DNA of 44,415 nucleotides from Blattamonas nauphoetae (lineage: Eukaryota > Preaxostyla > Oxymonadida), in assembly GCA_033064195.1 (NCBI GenBank), contig JARBJD010000476.1:1-44415 (forward strand), in the 5' to 3' direction. Within the stretch, counting starts at the first letter, position 1. Each line of letters starts with the position of its first letter. Below, piece after piece: positions 1 to 9,710 of this stretch. The notes below the pieces were generated by a model. The model had not been told where the DNA came from and made no database searches. It saw only the letters and a list, made by a program, of their open reading frames with translations. The translations under genes and the position numbers were made by a program.

Positions 1-30
1 CTTCTTTCACAAGGAATGCGTTCTTGTATA

Positions 31-321
31 CTAGCAACAACTGATCTTTGAATGCTGTAATATCTTCGATTCGTATTCCCTCAGTGGAATTGTTCGACTT
101 TGAATTGGCGCTGATGGATATGTCTCAAGTGGAGGATCATATGCACCTCGTTCAGTAGTTACCACAGGTTCAGAGCAAACACGATCCATCTCCATTTTCG
201 ATCCTCTATTATCTACGCCAGATTTGCTCCTATCCTCGATGATAACATTGTTGGTGATTGATGTTGGTACTGAAGAAGAACTTGTGTGTTTTGTAAATTG
301 ACAACTGAGAATTGGCTGCAT
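31..321 (-). CDS. Small unknown E1 protein (96 aa)
   Basis: The ATG at 321 follows a TTTTTAT box with 9 nt between box and ATG, ending TAAAATG, the same layout as before the capsid genes. I do not recognise the protein. It is hydrophilic and Ser/Thr/Pro-rich, with no membrane segment or cysteine motif apart from two C-terminal cysteines. It lies 39 bp downstream of the stop of the next minus-strand gene, which is the tight packing usual in these elements. It may be a minor virion or regulatory protein, but nothing in the sequence decides this. Confidence 0.5.
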   Translation of the reverse strand: MQPILSCQFTKHTSSSSVPTSITNNVIIEDRSKSGVDNRGSKMEMDRVCSEPVVTTERGAYDPPLETYPSAPIQSRTIPLREYESKILQHSKISCC

Positions 322-345
322 TTTAGTAAAATAAAAAGTGATATA
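322..345 (-). promoter_or_regulatory. Short-spaced element promoter of ORF 31-321
   Basis: On the minus strand CTTTTTAT is followed by 9 nt (TTTACTAAA) and then the ATG. This is the 9-10 nt spacing class. Confidence 0.55.
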
Positions 346-360
346 TTCATTTTGTTTTGA

Positions 361-1386
361 TCAACTGCTGAAATACATTACGTCAGTTTGACCTAGTGTA
401 GCGCTCAAATTATGTTCATTCGGAAGTGTATCCAACACTCGAGGTCCTGTATAGTCAACTGGATTCCATGTTCGTGCGAATGCTGCCACCATATTTTCAC
501 CACTATGGAGTATTGAATACACAGGAGCAATAAGGCTTTCTGGAGTGATATTATTTCCTTAGTAAATCAAAACCAGCAGCTCTTGGATTTGGATAAGAAT
601 TCAAGCGTTTAGTTACAATCTTCATAAATGATTTCTTTTCAGTAAACCATTCGGATCAGCAAAGAAGTTATAATCCCAAAAGTCGCTCAGAAATGGAATT
701 AATATTCCTCGATTCATATGAGTCGCTAATCCTGAACGAATCTTTGCGAAATCACCAAGAGAATACACACCGATTGCTTGGTTTGGTTGACCAGTTGCTG
801 TACTTGAACAACGAATTTTCAGGAATTTCATAGCTTCATTCGCAATCCACAATGACACTTGATATGGACTAATTTCATCAGGTGGGAGATCAGGATTGTC
901 GTTCCACATTTTTGTCTTCTTCAACTCCTTCCATTGTGCATCTATTCTCGGACGTTCAAGCAACTTAAATGCAGCATACTTTTGTTGTTTTCGTTCTTGT
1001 TTTGTCGGATTTGCAGCTGTCCAAGCGTTTCGATACAAGCCTTCACGTCTCTTCGCAATCTTTCCACCATTCCAATATCGTTCAATCCCATTCTTGTCAA
1101 CCACTATCACATCGTCATTGTATCCATCTCCATCTCTGTCTTCCACAAGGACATTCCAACCACCATATCGTTTCGGATTTGAATCAATCATTGCTTGTGC
1201 ACTTTGAGCAGATCGAAATGCATCTTCATATCTGAGATCATAATCCTGTTCTGTTAGTTTGTTACTCGCTGCATGTCTGGCTAGTTTATCTTTGGTGCTT
1301 TGTTTGAAGGGATTGACGCCTTTCTTTCTTTTTGATTGTGTAGGATTTCTTTGTTGAATCTGTTGAAGTATTTTTTGATCGTTCAT
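361..1386 (-). pseudogene. Unknown Polinton-type protein with a DxDGDG loop, broken
   Basis: The gene starts at 1386 after a TATTTTAT box with TAAATG over the start. Coding signal runs to a stop near 361, with about one or two breaks. The first 254 aa are basic at the N terminus and hold an acidic loop, DRDGDGYNDD, shaped like a calcium-binding EF-hand-type loop, at about residues 83-92. An aromatic-rich segment follows. I recognise no enzyme domain. Position beside the packaging ATPase and the late-like promoter would fit a virion protein. Fossil gene of E1. Confidence 0.5.
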
Positions 1387-1420
1387 TTAGTAAGAAATAA
1401 AATATTTAATTTGTAAATAA
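1387..1420. promoter_or_regulatory. 34-bp bidirectional promoter between ORF 361-1386 and the ATPase
   Basis: Two divergent ATGs, at 1386 on minus and 1421 on plus, are separated by only 34 bp. The gap is almost pure A/T. Read either way it gives TATTTTAT or ATATTTAAT, and TAAATG overlaps both start codons. Confidence 0.6.
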
Positions 1421-2308
1421 ATGTTTCATCAAAAACAAATCACACCAAGAAGAAAACAAGGAAGCAACTTAACACAAAGGATGTCGTACAATTCATTTGA
1501 TGATCTTTCAATTTCAGAGTATGTCAATCAGAGACTGCAACAAGTGAAGACCACTAATGTCGGAAAAGAGCTGCCAAGTGCTATTCATCATGAACTACTG
1601 TTCAATCGCAATAGTGTGAATGTGCTCATTGGAAATAGAGGAAGCGGTAAGACCTATAATGTCCTCAGAGAACTATTGAAAGTCCAGGAAGTGCCACTCC
1701 AAAAAGAGAGATTTCATTTATTTGTCTACGTTACTGATAAGCACAATGATGGTACTTTTCAACGATCCAAATCACTAATAAGGATTCCAATTGTGAAGGT
1801 CAAATATAATGAGATTTTTGCATTTCTGGAGAATCTATCAACAGCGAAAGCAGCATACGAAGAAATCATTGACAATCACTGGGAAGAAACAGTAACAGAT
1901 CAGTCTAGGAAATCAATGCTGAAAACACTCCATCTTGATTCATTTCGAGAACGTAATCTTCAAACAATGATACTCCTTGACGACTGCAGAAGAATCCTCA
2001 GTGAGCGAAGAACCAAAGCGAATCCCTCAATTCTGATGGACTTATTACTGGAGAATCGTCAACCAAAGTTCACATTCTTTCTCACCATTCATGAACTGTT
2101 CTCATTATCTCCAGATATGAAGTCAAACATTGATTCGTTGTGGATCTTTGGAGGCTTCAATAATGAACGAATCAGAAGAGTTTTCAATCAACTAAATGCC
2201 CCGATGGAATGCAAAGAGTTTTGGAGTACTTATAAACAATTAACGAAGCAACAAGCAGCGATATTTCGATACGGTCAATCCGTTCACATTGAGTACCTCA
2301 TGGTTTAA
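1421..2308 (+). CDS. Packaging ATPase (FtsK/HerA-type, A32-like)
   Basis: This 295-aa P-loop ATPase would pump element DNA into capsids, as in Polintons, virophages and NCLDVs. The Walker A motif GNRGSGKT is at residues 71-78. A Walker B hydrophobic strand ending LLDD is at 182-188. A sensor-like strand FFLTIHE follows at about 219-225. The length is usual for Polinton ATPases. The ATG at 1421 is preceded by TAAATA and overlaps a TAAATG motif, so I keep this start. The gene reads whole. Its neighbours are a divergent unknown ORF and small ORFs leading into PolB. Confidence 0.9.
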   Translation: MFHQKQITPRRKQGSNLTQRMSYNSFDDLSISEYVNQRLQQVKTTNVGKELPSAIHHELLFNRNSVNVLIGNRGSGKTYNVLRELLKVQEVPLQKERFHLFVYVTDKHNDGTFQRSKSLIRIPIVKVKYNEIFAFLENLSTAKAAYEEIIDNHWEETVTDQSRKSMLKTLHLDSFRERNLQTMILLDDCRRILSERRTKANPSILMDLLLENRQPKFTFFLTIHELFSLSPDMKSNIDSLWIFGGFNNERIRRVFNQLNAPMECKEFWSTYKQLTKQQAAIFRYGQSVHIEYLMV

Positions 2309-2421
2309 AACGATTCTGATTTATTCAAAATGGTTTAGATATTTTTGAAATGGTTTCAAATGATTCTAAAAGCAGTAATGTTCTTTTCAAAATGATTTTA
2401 CAATTTTTTAATTCATTCAAA

Positions 2422-2754
2422 ATGAGTCTAACAGTTTTTGAACCATTTGAACCAGAACAGATTAATTTAGATTCAATTGAAAGTTTTCAGATGTATTTAA
2501 ACAAGAATGGAGAGATTCTGAAACGATATACAACGAATAAGCTCAACAAAATGATCAAGATTGACGGATACAGAATAACGAAAACCAAAGGTGTAATCGC
2601 ACTTCGAAAGGACTACTATGGCGGTTCTTCCACAATGACTTACACTGATTCTCCACAAAAATATGATGAACTTATGTCTAGAATTACAGTGCTTGAAGAC
2701 ATTGTTAAACGTCTCGCTAGTGCCATTGAATCTAAGAATCAACGTTGGGGTTAA
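2422..2754 (+). CDS. Small unknown E1 protein (110 aa from the preferred start)
   Basis: The open frame reaches back to an ATG at 2350, but I prefer the ATG at 2422 (MSLTVFEPFEPEQ). It has the element's box TTTTTTAAT with 9 nt before the ATG, while the stretch before it is A/T-rich with repeated AAAATGRTTT words. The body is a compact basic domain around residues 25-60 (LNKMIKIDGYRI). A likely coiled coil lies at the C terminus (SRITVLEDIVKRLASAIESK). A small DNA-binding or virion protein is possible; no family recognised. The 3' end overlaps the convergent ORF by 23 bp. Confidence 0.55.
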   Translation: MSLTVFEPFEPEQINLDSIESFQMYLNKNGEILKRYTTNKLNKMIKIDGYRITKTKGVIALRKDYYGGSSTMTYTDSPQKYDELMSRITVLEDIVKRLASAIESKNQRWG

Positions 2755-3007
2755 TTCTCAATGAATCCTGATCATCAATGGAATCATGCAATTGTCTCAA
2801 ACAATGTGATAGCAATTCATCATCCTTGATTATTTTTGTTGATACTAGTTGTATTAATCGCTTTTGTACATCACTCAATTGTGAATCAAACTCTTGCTTC
2901 TTCAGTTGGTTTCGATAGTACCATTCTCTTTTACTCATGCGAATTGCATTCTTTGCATCACTTTCTGATTGATAAAACTTTGGTCGTCCTTTCACTTTTG
3001 TTGACAT
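2732..3007 (-). CDS. Small basic protein with a GRPK-type N terminus (91 aa)
   Basis: The N terminus KGRPKFYQSESDAKNAIRM resembles small basic proteins of fungi and large DNA viruses that begin GRPxKYxTxEEAKxAxR. It is followed by a charged helical region. DNA binding is plausible but inferred. The ATG at 3007 follows TTTTTTAT with 13 nt between box and ATG (TTCCGTAGAAAAG), the same class as PolB and the helicase. The gene is divergent from PolB, with a 67-bp gap holding both promoters, and convergent with ORF 2422-2754. Confidence 0.6.
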   Translation of the reverse strand: MSTKVKGRPKFYQSESDAKNAIRMSKREWYYRNQLKKQEFDSQLSDVQKRLIQLVSTKIIKDDELLSHCLRQLHDSIDDQDSLRINPNVDS

Positions 3008-3074
3008 CTTTTCTACGGAAATAAAAAATCAGATTTTAATTTATGAATTCAATTTTTTATCCTGTAAGAAAGAT
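3008..3074. promoter_or_regulatory. Divergent promoter region for ORF 2732-3007 and PolB
   Basis: Plus strand: TTTTTTAT, then 14 nt containing AGAAAGAT, then the PolB ATG. Minus strand: TTTTTTAT, then 13 nt containing AGAAAAG, then the ATG of the small ORF. Both are the long-spaced class. Confidence 0.6.
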
Positions 3075-6000
3075 ATGGAGAACTTATCAATAAAGCTCAT
3101 TAATGAATTTGCTCAAAAGCTGGGAGTTGATTGGGATTCATTACCGTTAAAACGACTGATTGAAACTGCCAATAATGCTCTAGTTCAGAATGGTTTCAGA
3201 GGAGATATAAACAACACCAATGAGATTGAACAATTCATCAGAACATTTACGGTTCGGAATCCTTTGATGGCACCAGTGATTCTAGAACTAATGAATAGAC
3301 AGAATAACCAACCCATTAATGCACAACAAATTGATGCAAATGCTCAGCAGAAAAGAAACACAATGGAAAACCAAATGAGACTGAACCAAGAGATTAGACA
3401 ACGACGAATTGTACAGCCAAATCAACAAGTCATTGAGCATGATCAAGAACAGAGAAGACAACGACGAAGACACCAGCAGAATCTCAATCAGGAAATCCGA
3501 GAATATGAACAACGAACGAGATACCAACAAATGTTGGCTCACTTTGAAGAACGAAGACGGAGATTTCTGAATTTGTATCAAGTCCCAATAGAAGAAGATA
3601 TTGTTCTTCCACAGCTGCCACAAACACAATTGAATGCTCTGATGCTGAGAGATATCGATAATGTTCGAGCATTTGCAGCTGCACTCGAGAATGTGAGGGC
3701 TAATTTGGCTCCAGCAGGATACATCGCTGATCAACAATATCGAGACGCTAATGGACCAGTTCAATCGTACTATCGCAATAATGTCGCATCATTTGCAGAC
3801 ATTGAAGCACGACTCAGAGAAGTATTCACAGCAGAGAATTTCCCATTTAAGATCTCCTTTGACTTTGCGATTCTGAATTCTGTAACAGATCAAAATGGAA
3901 ACACCACTTATGAAGAGAATACACCATTCTATCAGAACTCAATGAAAACATCTCCAATTACAGTCCAAAATCCTCAAGACATTGATGCTGTCATAAATGC
4001 GATGAAATCAAGAATCAGAGACAGTTTTGAAGTCACAGTAATTGATACCAAGAGAGTGCCTTGTGCCATTTATGGAGCTGCTTTTTATGTGTACCGATTG
4101 CGAAATGGTGGTGCTTGTGTTCCAGGATTGAAAGAACATATTGCTCTTCAGACAGTGTTCTATGTTGATTGTAAATATAACATTTGCATCTTCACAGCTC
4201 TGACTTATCTCACTCATGGAAAAGAAGCAGATGGTAAGAAAATATGTCGAGACACAAGAATCAAGATCGCAAAGCAGCATTTCACATCGTTCTATCATTA
4301 CTCAGACCTCACTAGTCCAGCTTTAGTGAAGATTCTCAAAGAGTATCCAGGATTCAATATCTCAACAGAAATAGCACGATTTGTAGAACACTTCAATGTG
4401 AATGTACATATTTATGAAGCAATTGAAAAAGACAATGGAGGCTCATGGATTTATGCACTTTCTCAGTCATTTCTCTCACCATTGGAGAACGCAAGAGACT
4501 TCAATTTATTGATGATCATTCTCGAGTCGGATGCACATTTGATGTATGTTTCTGATCCACAAAAGTTGACGAAATTGATGATTTGTCCACACTGCAAAGA
4601 CTATTGTCGTCCATATAATTCAAGAGGTGCAGGTACAAGAGATTTTGACAATCACGTGAAGAAATGTCTCGAACAGGGAATCAGAAATGAAGAACGATCA
4701 GTGGACTTAGATAATGCTTCAGCACCAATTCTAACTGCAGTTATTGACAATCCAACAATGGCTTATCTATTGTCTCGAGGAAGAATGAATGAATACAAAT
4801 ACACAGATCAGTTCTTGACATTCGATATTGAAACAATCATTGGCGAATTCTCAATGGATCTTCCTCAATCTGAAAACACACAAGAGAAGAGTACCGTTCT
4901 GAACAAACATCACTTGTATTCATTAGCGTTCTCTTCTTCACTTCCATATTCACAAACAATGAAAGATGTAAATCGACTTGAATGTTCATATGACAACAGT
5001 GGTAGAAAATCAGTGTATCTTGACAAGAGTTTCGAAGGAATGAAAGACAAAGAAGAAGAATGGATCAGAATGTGTCTCAAAGCTGGACTAATCGATGCTG
5101 ATTTGACAAAAGAGAAGATCCAAAAGCAAGCACGCAGTATTGGCTTTATACATTTCATCATAAATGATATGTTCAAAGAAGCACTGAGAATCCAAGACTA
5201 TCAACAGTACTCAGATCCAGAAATACCATCAAATAAATATGTCACAGTAATGGGATGGAATAGTGCGAACTTCGATCTTCCTGTGATCATGAATGCACTT
5301 CACTTCATGCAATGGAGCATCTATGAACCACCACTTGGATCTGCAAAGTGTCCTAAACAGCTCGTGGTTCGTCATAAGAAACTCCAGGTGTCTTTGAGAT
5401 TCCTTGATGCAATGAATTTTGTATCGCCACAATCATTGAAATCATTTGTGCAGGACTTTGGTGATGGAACTGATTCAAAAGGCATCTTTCCATACGAAGC
5501 AATCAATATCATAAATGTTGAAGAAGAGTTGAATAAGTCAGAACCGTTTCCAGAAGAAGTGTTCTATTCACATGTGAAAAACGAATCATTGTTGAAAGAT
5601 CTTTCGTATTCTGACTATGTTGAAGATGCCAAGAGATTCAGAACAAGAAGAGAATACCTCAAGAACTATAACATCAATGACACACTAATCATGATTGATC
5701 CAATGCAGAAATTGATTCAATGGTTTGCAGCAGGGAGAGTCGATATGTTGCAGTTTGTTTCGTGTCCAGCAGCAGCAGTGAACTTGAGAAATATGTCGAC
5801 ATACTTTCCATCACTCTATTCTGATTCACCACCATATGCAGACTTCGATATCAATGCCACTTATGTCGTCAAAACTTATGAGAAAGCTTATGATTTGACA
5901 CTAGCGAAATGGAAGTATATGGTGAAGAATTATGAGTACCAAGATGAGAGAGCAGATCGAGATTCTTCTCAAAATGTGAATGACAATGACTATGAATGGA

Positions 6001-7733
6001 TGACTGAATTGATCCAGAAAGGATGTGCCATTTGTGGAGCCTCATTTACGTTTCAGAATCAACCAACACTTGATCGAATTGACTGCTCCCTATCTCACAC
6101 AAAAGAGAATTGTCAACCATGTTGCGTGTACTGTAATGTTGTTAAATCCAATCGAGATGAACACCTGACGAAACTCAAGATTCAACTGCGCCAATACGCT
6201 CAAGTTCACAAGCTTCAAATGACATTGACTGATGAACGAGTGTATAAGCTATTAAGGAGTGGAATCACTGGTGGTTTGTCTAATGTTATGCACCGATTGA
6301 ATCGATCAGGAATTGATACCATTCATCGTTTTGAATACGACAGAGCAAACAAAAAAGTGATTGACAAAGATACTGGAAATGTAATGACTCACATCCTCTG
6401 TCTTGACAATAATTCTCTCTATCCAAGTGTTTCAGCATCAGTACCACACAAGGCTGTAAAATATACAAACAACAAAATGTATATGCCTGGAGGTGTCAAA
6501 TTCTACACAACAAAGAAGGAAGTAATGTTGAAGATCATCAAAGAAAGGAAAGATCTGTTCGCTGTCAAAGTGAAGGGACACATTCGAGAGGACAGAATCA
6601 AAGATTTCATCAATATGCCTCCCATTATTCAGACAATCAATATCAAACCAGATCAGATGTGCTCAGAAGATACTCTCGAAGCGATGAGGAATTGTGGTGT
6701 TCCAGAAGGGAAATCAGAGAAGAAAGTCACACAATTGTTGTCCACTTTTGGTGAGTACCGAGTGTTCAATTCATACTATTTGTGGTTCCTTATTGATGAT
6801 TGTGCTTTTGAAATCGATGATGTGTCTGAGATGGCTGTCTTCGAGAAGAATACTGCATTTATTGGATTCATAACATCAATGATTCAACGTCGAATCGCGG
6901 CAATCGAGGCTGGAAACACTGGGATGGAAAAGTTCTGTAAACTAATCCTTAATTCATGCTACGGTTACGATTCTCTCAATACAGAGAAATACAAAAGATC
7001 ATATTTGTTAAATCGAGAACAGACATTTCTGAAGCACTTGTATCCTGATTTTCTGTCGACAGATCAGATTGGTAAAGATTTGTACTTAGTCGATGTGAAA
7101 CCCAAGAAATTCAAATGCAAAACTGCTCTTCAATCAGCGTTCTTCACACTAGAGAATGCCAAGTATTGGTACTTCAATTTCTACTATAATTTCCTCACCA
7201 AATGTTGTGACGAACAGAAGTATCATTTCGTCTATTGTGATACAGATTCGTTGTCTATCGCTATTGCAGGTGATCCAAATCAAGACTGTCATCAAGGTTT
7301 ATCCGCTATTGTCTCAGATCAGCAGTTCTACGATAAGAATGTGTTTCAATGGTTGCCAAATCCAAAGTGTGGAATCAAATCAAGGAAGAAACAATTGGGG
7401 TTGTCAGTGGAGAAAGAAGGTGATTTCATGATTGCACTGTCACCAAAATGTTACTACATCAGTGAGAAAAATACACCAGTGCACAAAGCCATAAAAGGAA
7501 TCTCACTAGCACGGAATTCACATCTGGATCAATCACAATTCATCAAAGCAAATGAGACAAAACAACCGATCGAAGGAGAGAATGTGAACTTTCAAATGAA
7601 GGAAGATTCAATGGTGACAGTACTGGTGAAGAAGAATGCATTGACATCAATTCACACAAAGATGATGGGACTTCCGAATGGTTCATGTGCTCCATTCATT
7701 GATGGATTGAACAGAGAGGACTATCTCTACTGA
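3075..7733 (+). CDS. polB: Protein-primed family B DNA polymerase with an internal HNH-like domain
   Basis: This 1552-aa replicative polymerase of Polinton/mavirus type primes from a protein at the TIR ends. Residues 1-200 are Q/R-rich coiled coil. At about 350-540 comes a region with CIFTALTYL and a Cys/His zinc-finger-like CPHC..C..H..C motif, the N-terminal part usual in Polinton PolB. Exonuclease motifs are DIE (D584-E586), N-x4-FD (N729-D734) and YNIND (865-869). An HNH/treble-clef-like insert spans about 984-1024 (CAIC, LDRID, H1008, CxxCN). Polymerase motif A is DNNSLYPS at 1111-1118, motif B NSCYG at 1293-1297, motif C YCDTDS at about 1387-1392. The gene reads whole and leads directly into the integrase. 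Confidence 0.95.
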   Translation: MENLSIKLINEFAQKLGVDWDSLPLKRLIETANNALVQNGFRGDINNTNEIEQFIRTFTVRNPLMAPVILELMNRQNNQPINAQQIDANAQQKRNTMENQMRLNQEIRQRRIVQPNQQVIEHDQEQRRQRRRHQQNLNQEIREYEQRTRYQQMLAHFEERRRRFLNLYQVPIEEDIVLPQLPQTQLNALMLRDIDNVRAFAAALENVRANLAPAGYIADQQYRDANGPVQSYYRNNVASFADIEARLREVFTAENFPFKISFDFAILNSVTDQNGNTTYEENTPFYQNSMKTSPITVQNPQDIDAVINAMKSRIRDSFEVTVIDTKRVPCAIYGAAFYVYRLRNGGACVPGLKEHIALQTVFYVDCKYNICIFTALTYLTHGKEADGKKICRDTRIKIAKQHFTSFYHYSDLTSPALVKILKEYPGFNISTEIARFVEHFNVNVHIYEAIEKDNGGSWIYALSQSFLSPLENARDFNLLMIILESDAHLMYVSDPQKLTKLMICPHCKDYCRPYNSRGAGTRDFDNHVKKCLEQGIRNEERSVDLDNASAPILTAVIDNPTMAYLLSRGRMNEYKYTDQFLTFDIETIIGEFSMDLPQSENTQEKSTVLNKHHLYSLAFSSSLPYSQTMKDVNRLECSYDNSGRKSVYLDKSFEGMKDKEEEWIRMCLKAGLIDADLTKEKIQKQARSIGFIHFIINDMFKEALRIQDYQQYSDPEIPSNKYVTVMGWNSANFDLPVIMNALHFMQWSIYEPPLGSAKCPKQLVVRHKKLQVSLRFLDAMNFVSPQSLKSFVQDFGDGTDSKGIFPYEAINIINVEEELNKSEPFPEEVFYSHVKNESLLKDLSYSDYVEDAKRFRTRREYLKNYNINDTLIMIDPMQKLIQWFAAGRVDMLQFVSCPAAAVNLRNMSTYFPSLYSDSPPYADFDINATYVVKTYEKAYDLTLAKWKYMVKNYEYQDERADRDSSQNVNDNDYEWMTELIQKGCAICGASFTFQNQPTLDRIDCSLSHTKENCQPCCVYCNVVKSNRDEHLTKLKIQLRQYAQVHKLQMTLTDERVYKLLRSGITGGLSNVMHRLNRSGIDTIHRFEYDRANKKVIDKDTGNVMTHILCLDNNSLYPSVSASVPHKAVKYTNNKMYMPGGVKFYTTKKEVMLKIIKERKDLFAVKVKGHIREDRIKDFINMPPIIQTINIKPDQMCSEDTLEAMRNCGVPEGKSEKKVTQLLSTFGEYRVFNSYYLWFLIDDCAFEIDDVSEMAVFEKNTAFIGFITSMIQRRIAAIEAGNTGMEKFCKLILNSCYGYDSLNTEKYKRSYLLNREQTFLKHLYPDFLSTDQIGKDLYLVDVKPKKFKCKTALQSAFFTLENAKYWYFNFYYNFLTKCCDEQKYHFVYCDTDSLSIAIAGDPNQDCHQGLSAIVSDQQFYDKNVFQWLPNPKCGIKSRKKQLGLSVEKEGDFMIALSPKCYYISEKNTPVHKAIKGISLARNSHLDQSQFIKANETKQPIEGENVNFQMKEDSMVTVLVKKNALTSIHTKMMGLPNGSCAPFIDGLNREDYLY

Positions 7734-7741
7734 GTATGAGT

Positions 7742-7759
7742 TATTTTTATGCCCAGTAA
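7742..7759 (+). promoter_or_regulatory. Integrase promoter in the 26-bp PolB-integrase gap
   Basis: TTTTTAT, then 9 nt (GCCCAGTAA), then ATG, giving TAAATG over the start codon. It sits wholly in the gap after the PolB stop, so the integrase probably has its own transcript. Confidence 0.5.
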
Positions 7760-9050
7760 ATGCCAACAGTCGATTCAATATTCAAAAATGTTCCATCCTG
7801 GGAAGTAGCAAAACAGAAGCGACATGCAACAAGAGTTATTCAACAATGTTCAGAAGAGAATGGACTCAAGACAAATCTGCAACTCTACTCTCGTATTCTT
7901 CATCAGTATCAGTTCACTCAACAGCAATTGTCAGATATAGCAAAACAAGATCGGATTCTCAAGTATGGAGGTAAGACATTATCGGAGTTATACAATTCAT
8001 ACTTTGATTTATTTCGAATCAATCATCCAGATCAAGTGTTTGAGGCAGATTTGCGAAGAATGAGAGTGTTCAATCCAGCACCGAGAATCAATGCGCCAGC
8101 TCCACGGATTCCAGAACAAATTGACTATCCATTCAAGTCGAAAACAAAAGTGTTTCATCAAGTGAATCCAACAGTTCCAGTTCCAGATCAGAATACGTTT
8201 GTGACAGATCATAATCCAAAGAATCGATTGTTTCTTCAACGTCCGTCATTCTCTCCATATCGACATTCGTGGGAAATTGACATCATGGTTCTCAAGACTA
8301 ATCCACAATCAATTCCGCAGTACTATCTCGTGTGTGTGAACATTAATACCAAGTATCTTGTGATGATCAAAATAGCGTCGAGGAATGATGTAGTAATCCA
8401 AAATGCTCTTCAGCAATTGATTCAAACCGTGGAAGTTGATCACATTCGTGGAGATGCAGAATCGGGATGGAACAACAATCGCATTAGAGATTTCCTCGAA
8501 AGGAATGAAATCCAGTTCTTCTTTTCATCATCTCCATTCACGAATAAAAATAGAGTTGTTGATCGAATGATTCGGACAATCAGAGATGCTTTTCGTGGTA
8601 ATGTAACTCAGATGTGTGACAATAATGCAATGCAGCAGTTTGTGGATTATTACAATCTGACTCCTCACAAGGCATTTAGAAATATAGTGACTCCAGTTGA
8701 GGTTGAAAGAGATGCTGAACTCGAATGGGCATATATCCAACGAAAGCAAGACAAGTTGAAGCAAGTCAAGAGAACTCAGACCAGAAAAGGTATGGGATTA
8801 TCAACCAGGCAATGTTCTTCAGATTCATTTGGATTTATCAAAGACTCAACACGCTTTCGAGAAACGCAGACGACAGTTCAATAAATTGGCGACATTTCTG
8901 TCTTATGTCAATGGGAATGTTCGCTGTCAATTGCTTCAACCATATCAAGACATTCGTGTTGTTGACATTCCTATTCACTTCACAGAAAAGATAGCAGATT
9001 CTGTCAATACACTAACGCCTCAGGTCAGGAATAAGTTCAATCTCCGTTGA
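7760..9050 (+). pseudogene. Retroviral-type (rve) integrase of the Polinton, about two breaks
   Basis: The gene would insert element DNA into the host genome. The N-terminal 160 aa hold helical and Pro-rich linker segments. The RNase H-fold core has acidic residues D174 (WEIDIM), D232 (HIRGDAES) and an acidic residue at 268, with 35 residues between the last two, as in rve integrases. After the core comes a tail typical of Polinton integrases (KRRRQFNKLATFLSY, GNVRCQLLQPYQDIRV). The coding signal extends to about 9050 with roughly two breaks. Fossil copy; the core is well preserved, so decay is recent or partly a sequencing artefact. Confidence 0.85.
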
Positions 9051-9214
9051 GTTCTAATCAAAAATGCAAATTCCCAAGTGTCTCAGTTATTAATGATTTT
9101 ATACAATTCAACAATAATCTCAGTCTCTTCTTTTTTCTTTATTTTTGATAAATCCAAGGATGATGAAGCTCATTAATGACGTCGGAAATGGCATTCTCTT
9201 TCATTGTTGTTTCT

Positions 9215-9710
9215 CCATTCCAATGAAGTGCCCCAGGTGCCCCAGGTCGCATTTTAGAAATATTTGACGAATCTCAATAGCGCAAAGAAATAGTGATTGT
9301 TCTCCATTCCGATTAGGTGCCCCAGGTGCCCCAGGTCGATCGCCAAAAAAATTTCATTTGAGATTTCAAAAGTCCACGTACGATCATTTTTGGGCATTCT
9401 TTTTCCGAGACAATTGAGAGCGTTCATTAATGCCAAGCAGTAGTGTCTATTCATCAATGCTAATATGTGCCCCAGGTGCCCCAGGTCGCATTTTTGAAAT
9501 ATTTGACGAATCTCATTGGCGCAAAGAATTAGTGTCAATTCTCCATTCCGATTAGGTGCCCCAGGTGCCCCAGGTCGATCGCCAAAAAAATTTCATTTGA
9601 GATTTCAAAAGTCCACGTACGATCATTTTTGGGCATTCTTTTTCCGAGACAATTGAACGAGTTCATTAATGCCAAGCAGTAGTGTCTATTCATCAAGGCT
9701 ATTGAGTCAC
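9215..9710 (+). repeat. Left iteron array: two 239-bp units with GTGCCCCAG doublets
   Basis: The motif GTGCCCCAGGTGCCCCAGGT (a 9-mer doubled, then GT) starts at 9228, 9317, 9467 and 9556, so spacing alternates 89, 150, 89 and the unit is 239 bp. Each 89-bp interval holds a conserved block with ATATTTGACGAATCTCA; each 150-bp interval holds AGTCCACGTACGATCATTTT. The array is mirrored by 10840-11420. Confidence 0.85.

Noticed and set aside
3061-3074. 3' splice sites (YAG) before the long-spaced genes
   Set aside because: TTAG, GTAG and GCAG words precede several of these starts, but PolB has GTAAG and no donor or branch site is evident; a promoter/start signal explains all of them better.
9160-9267. 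A 35-aa ORF with a CPRCPR motif after a T-rich box
   Set aside because: The CPRCPR comes from translating the GTGCCCCAG iteron; the box-to-ATG spacing does not match the element rule.
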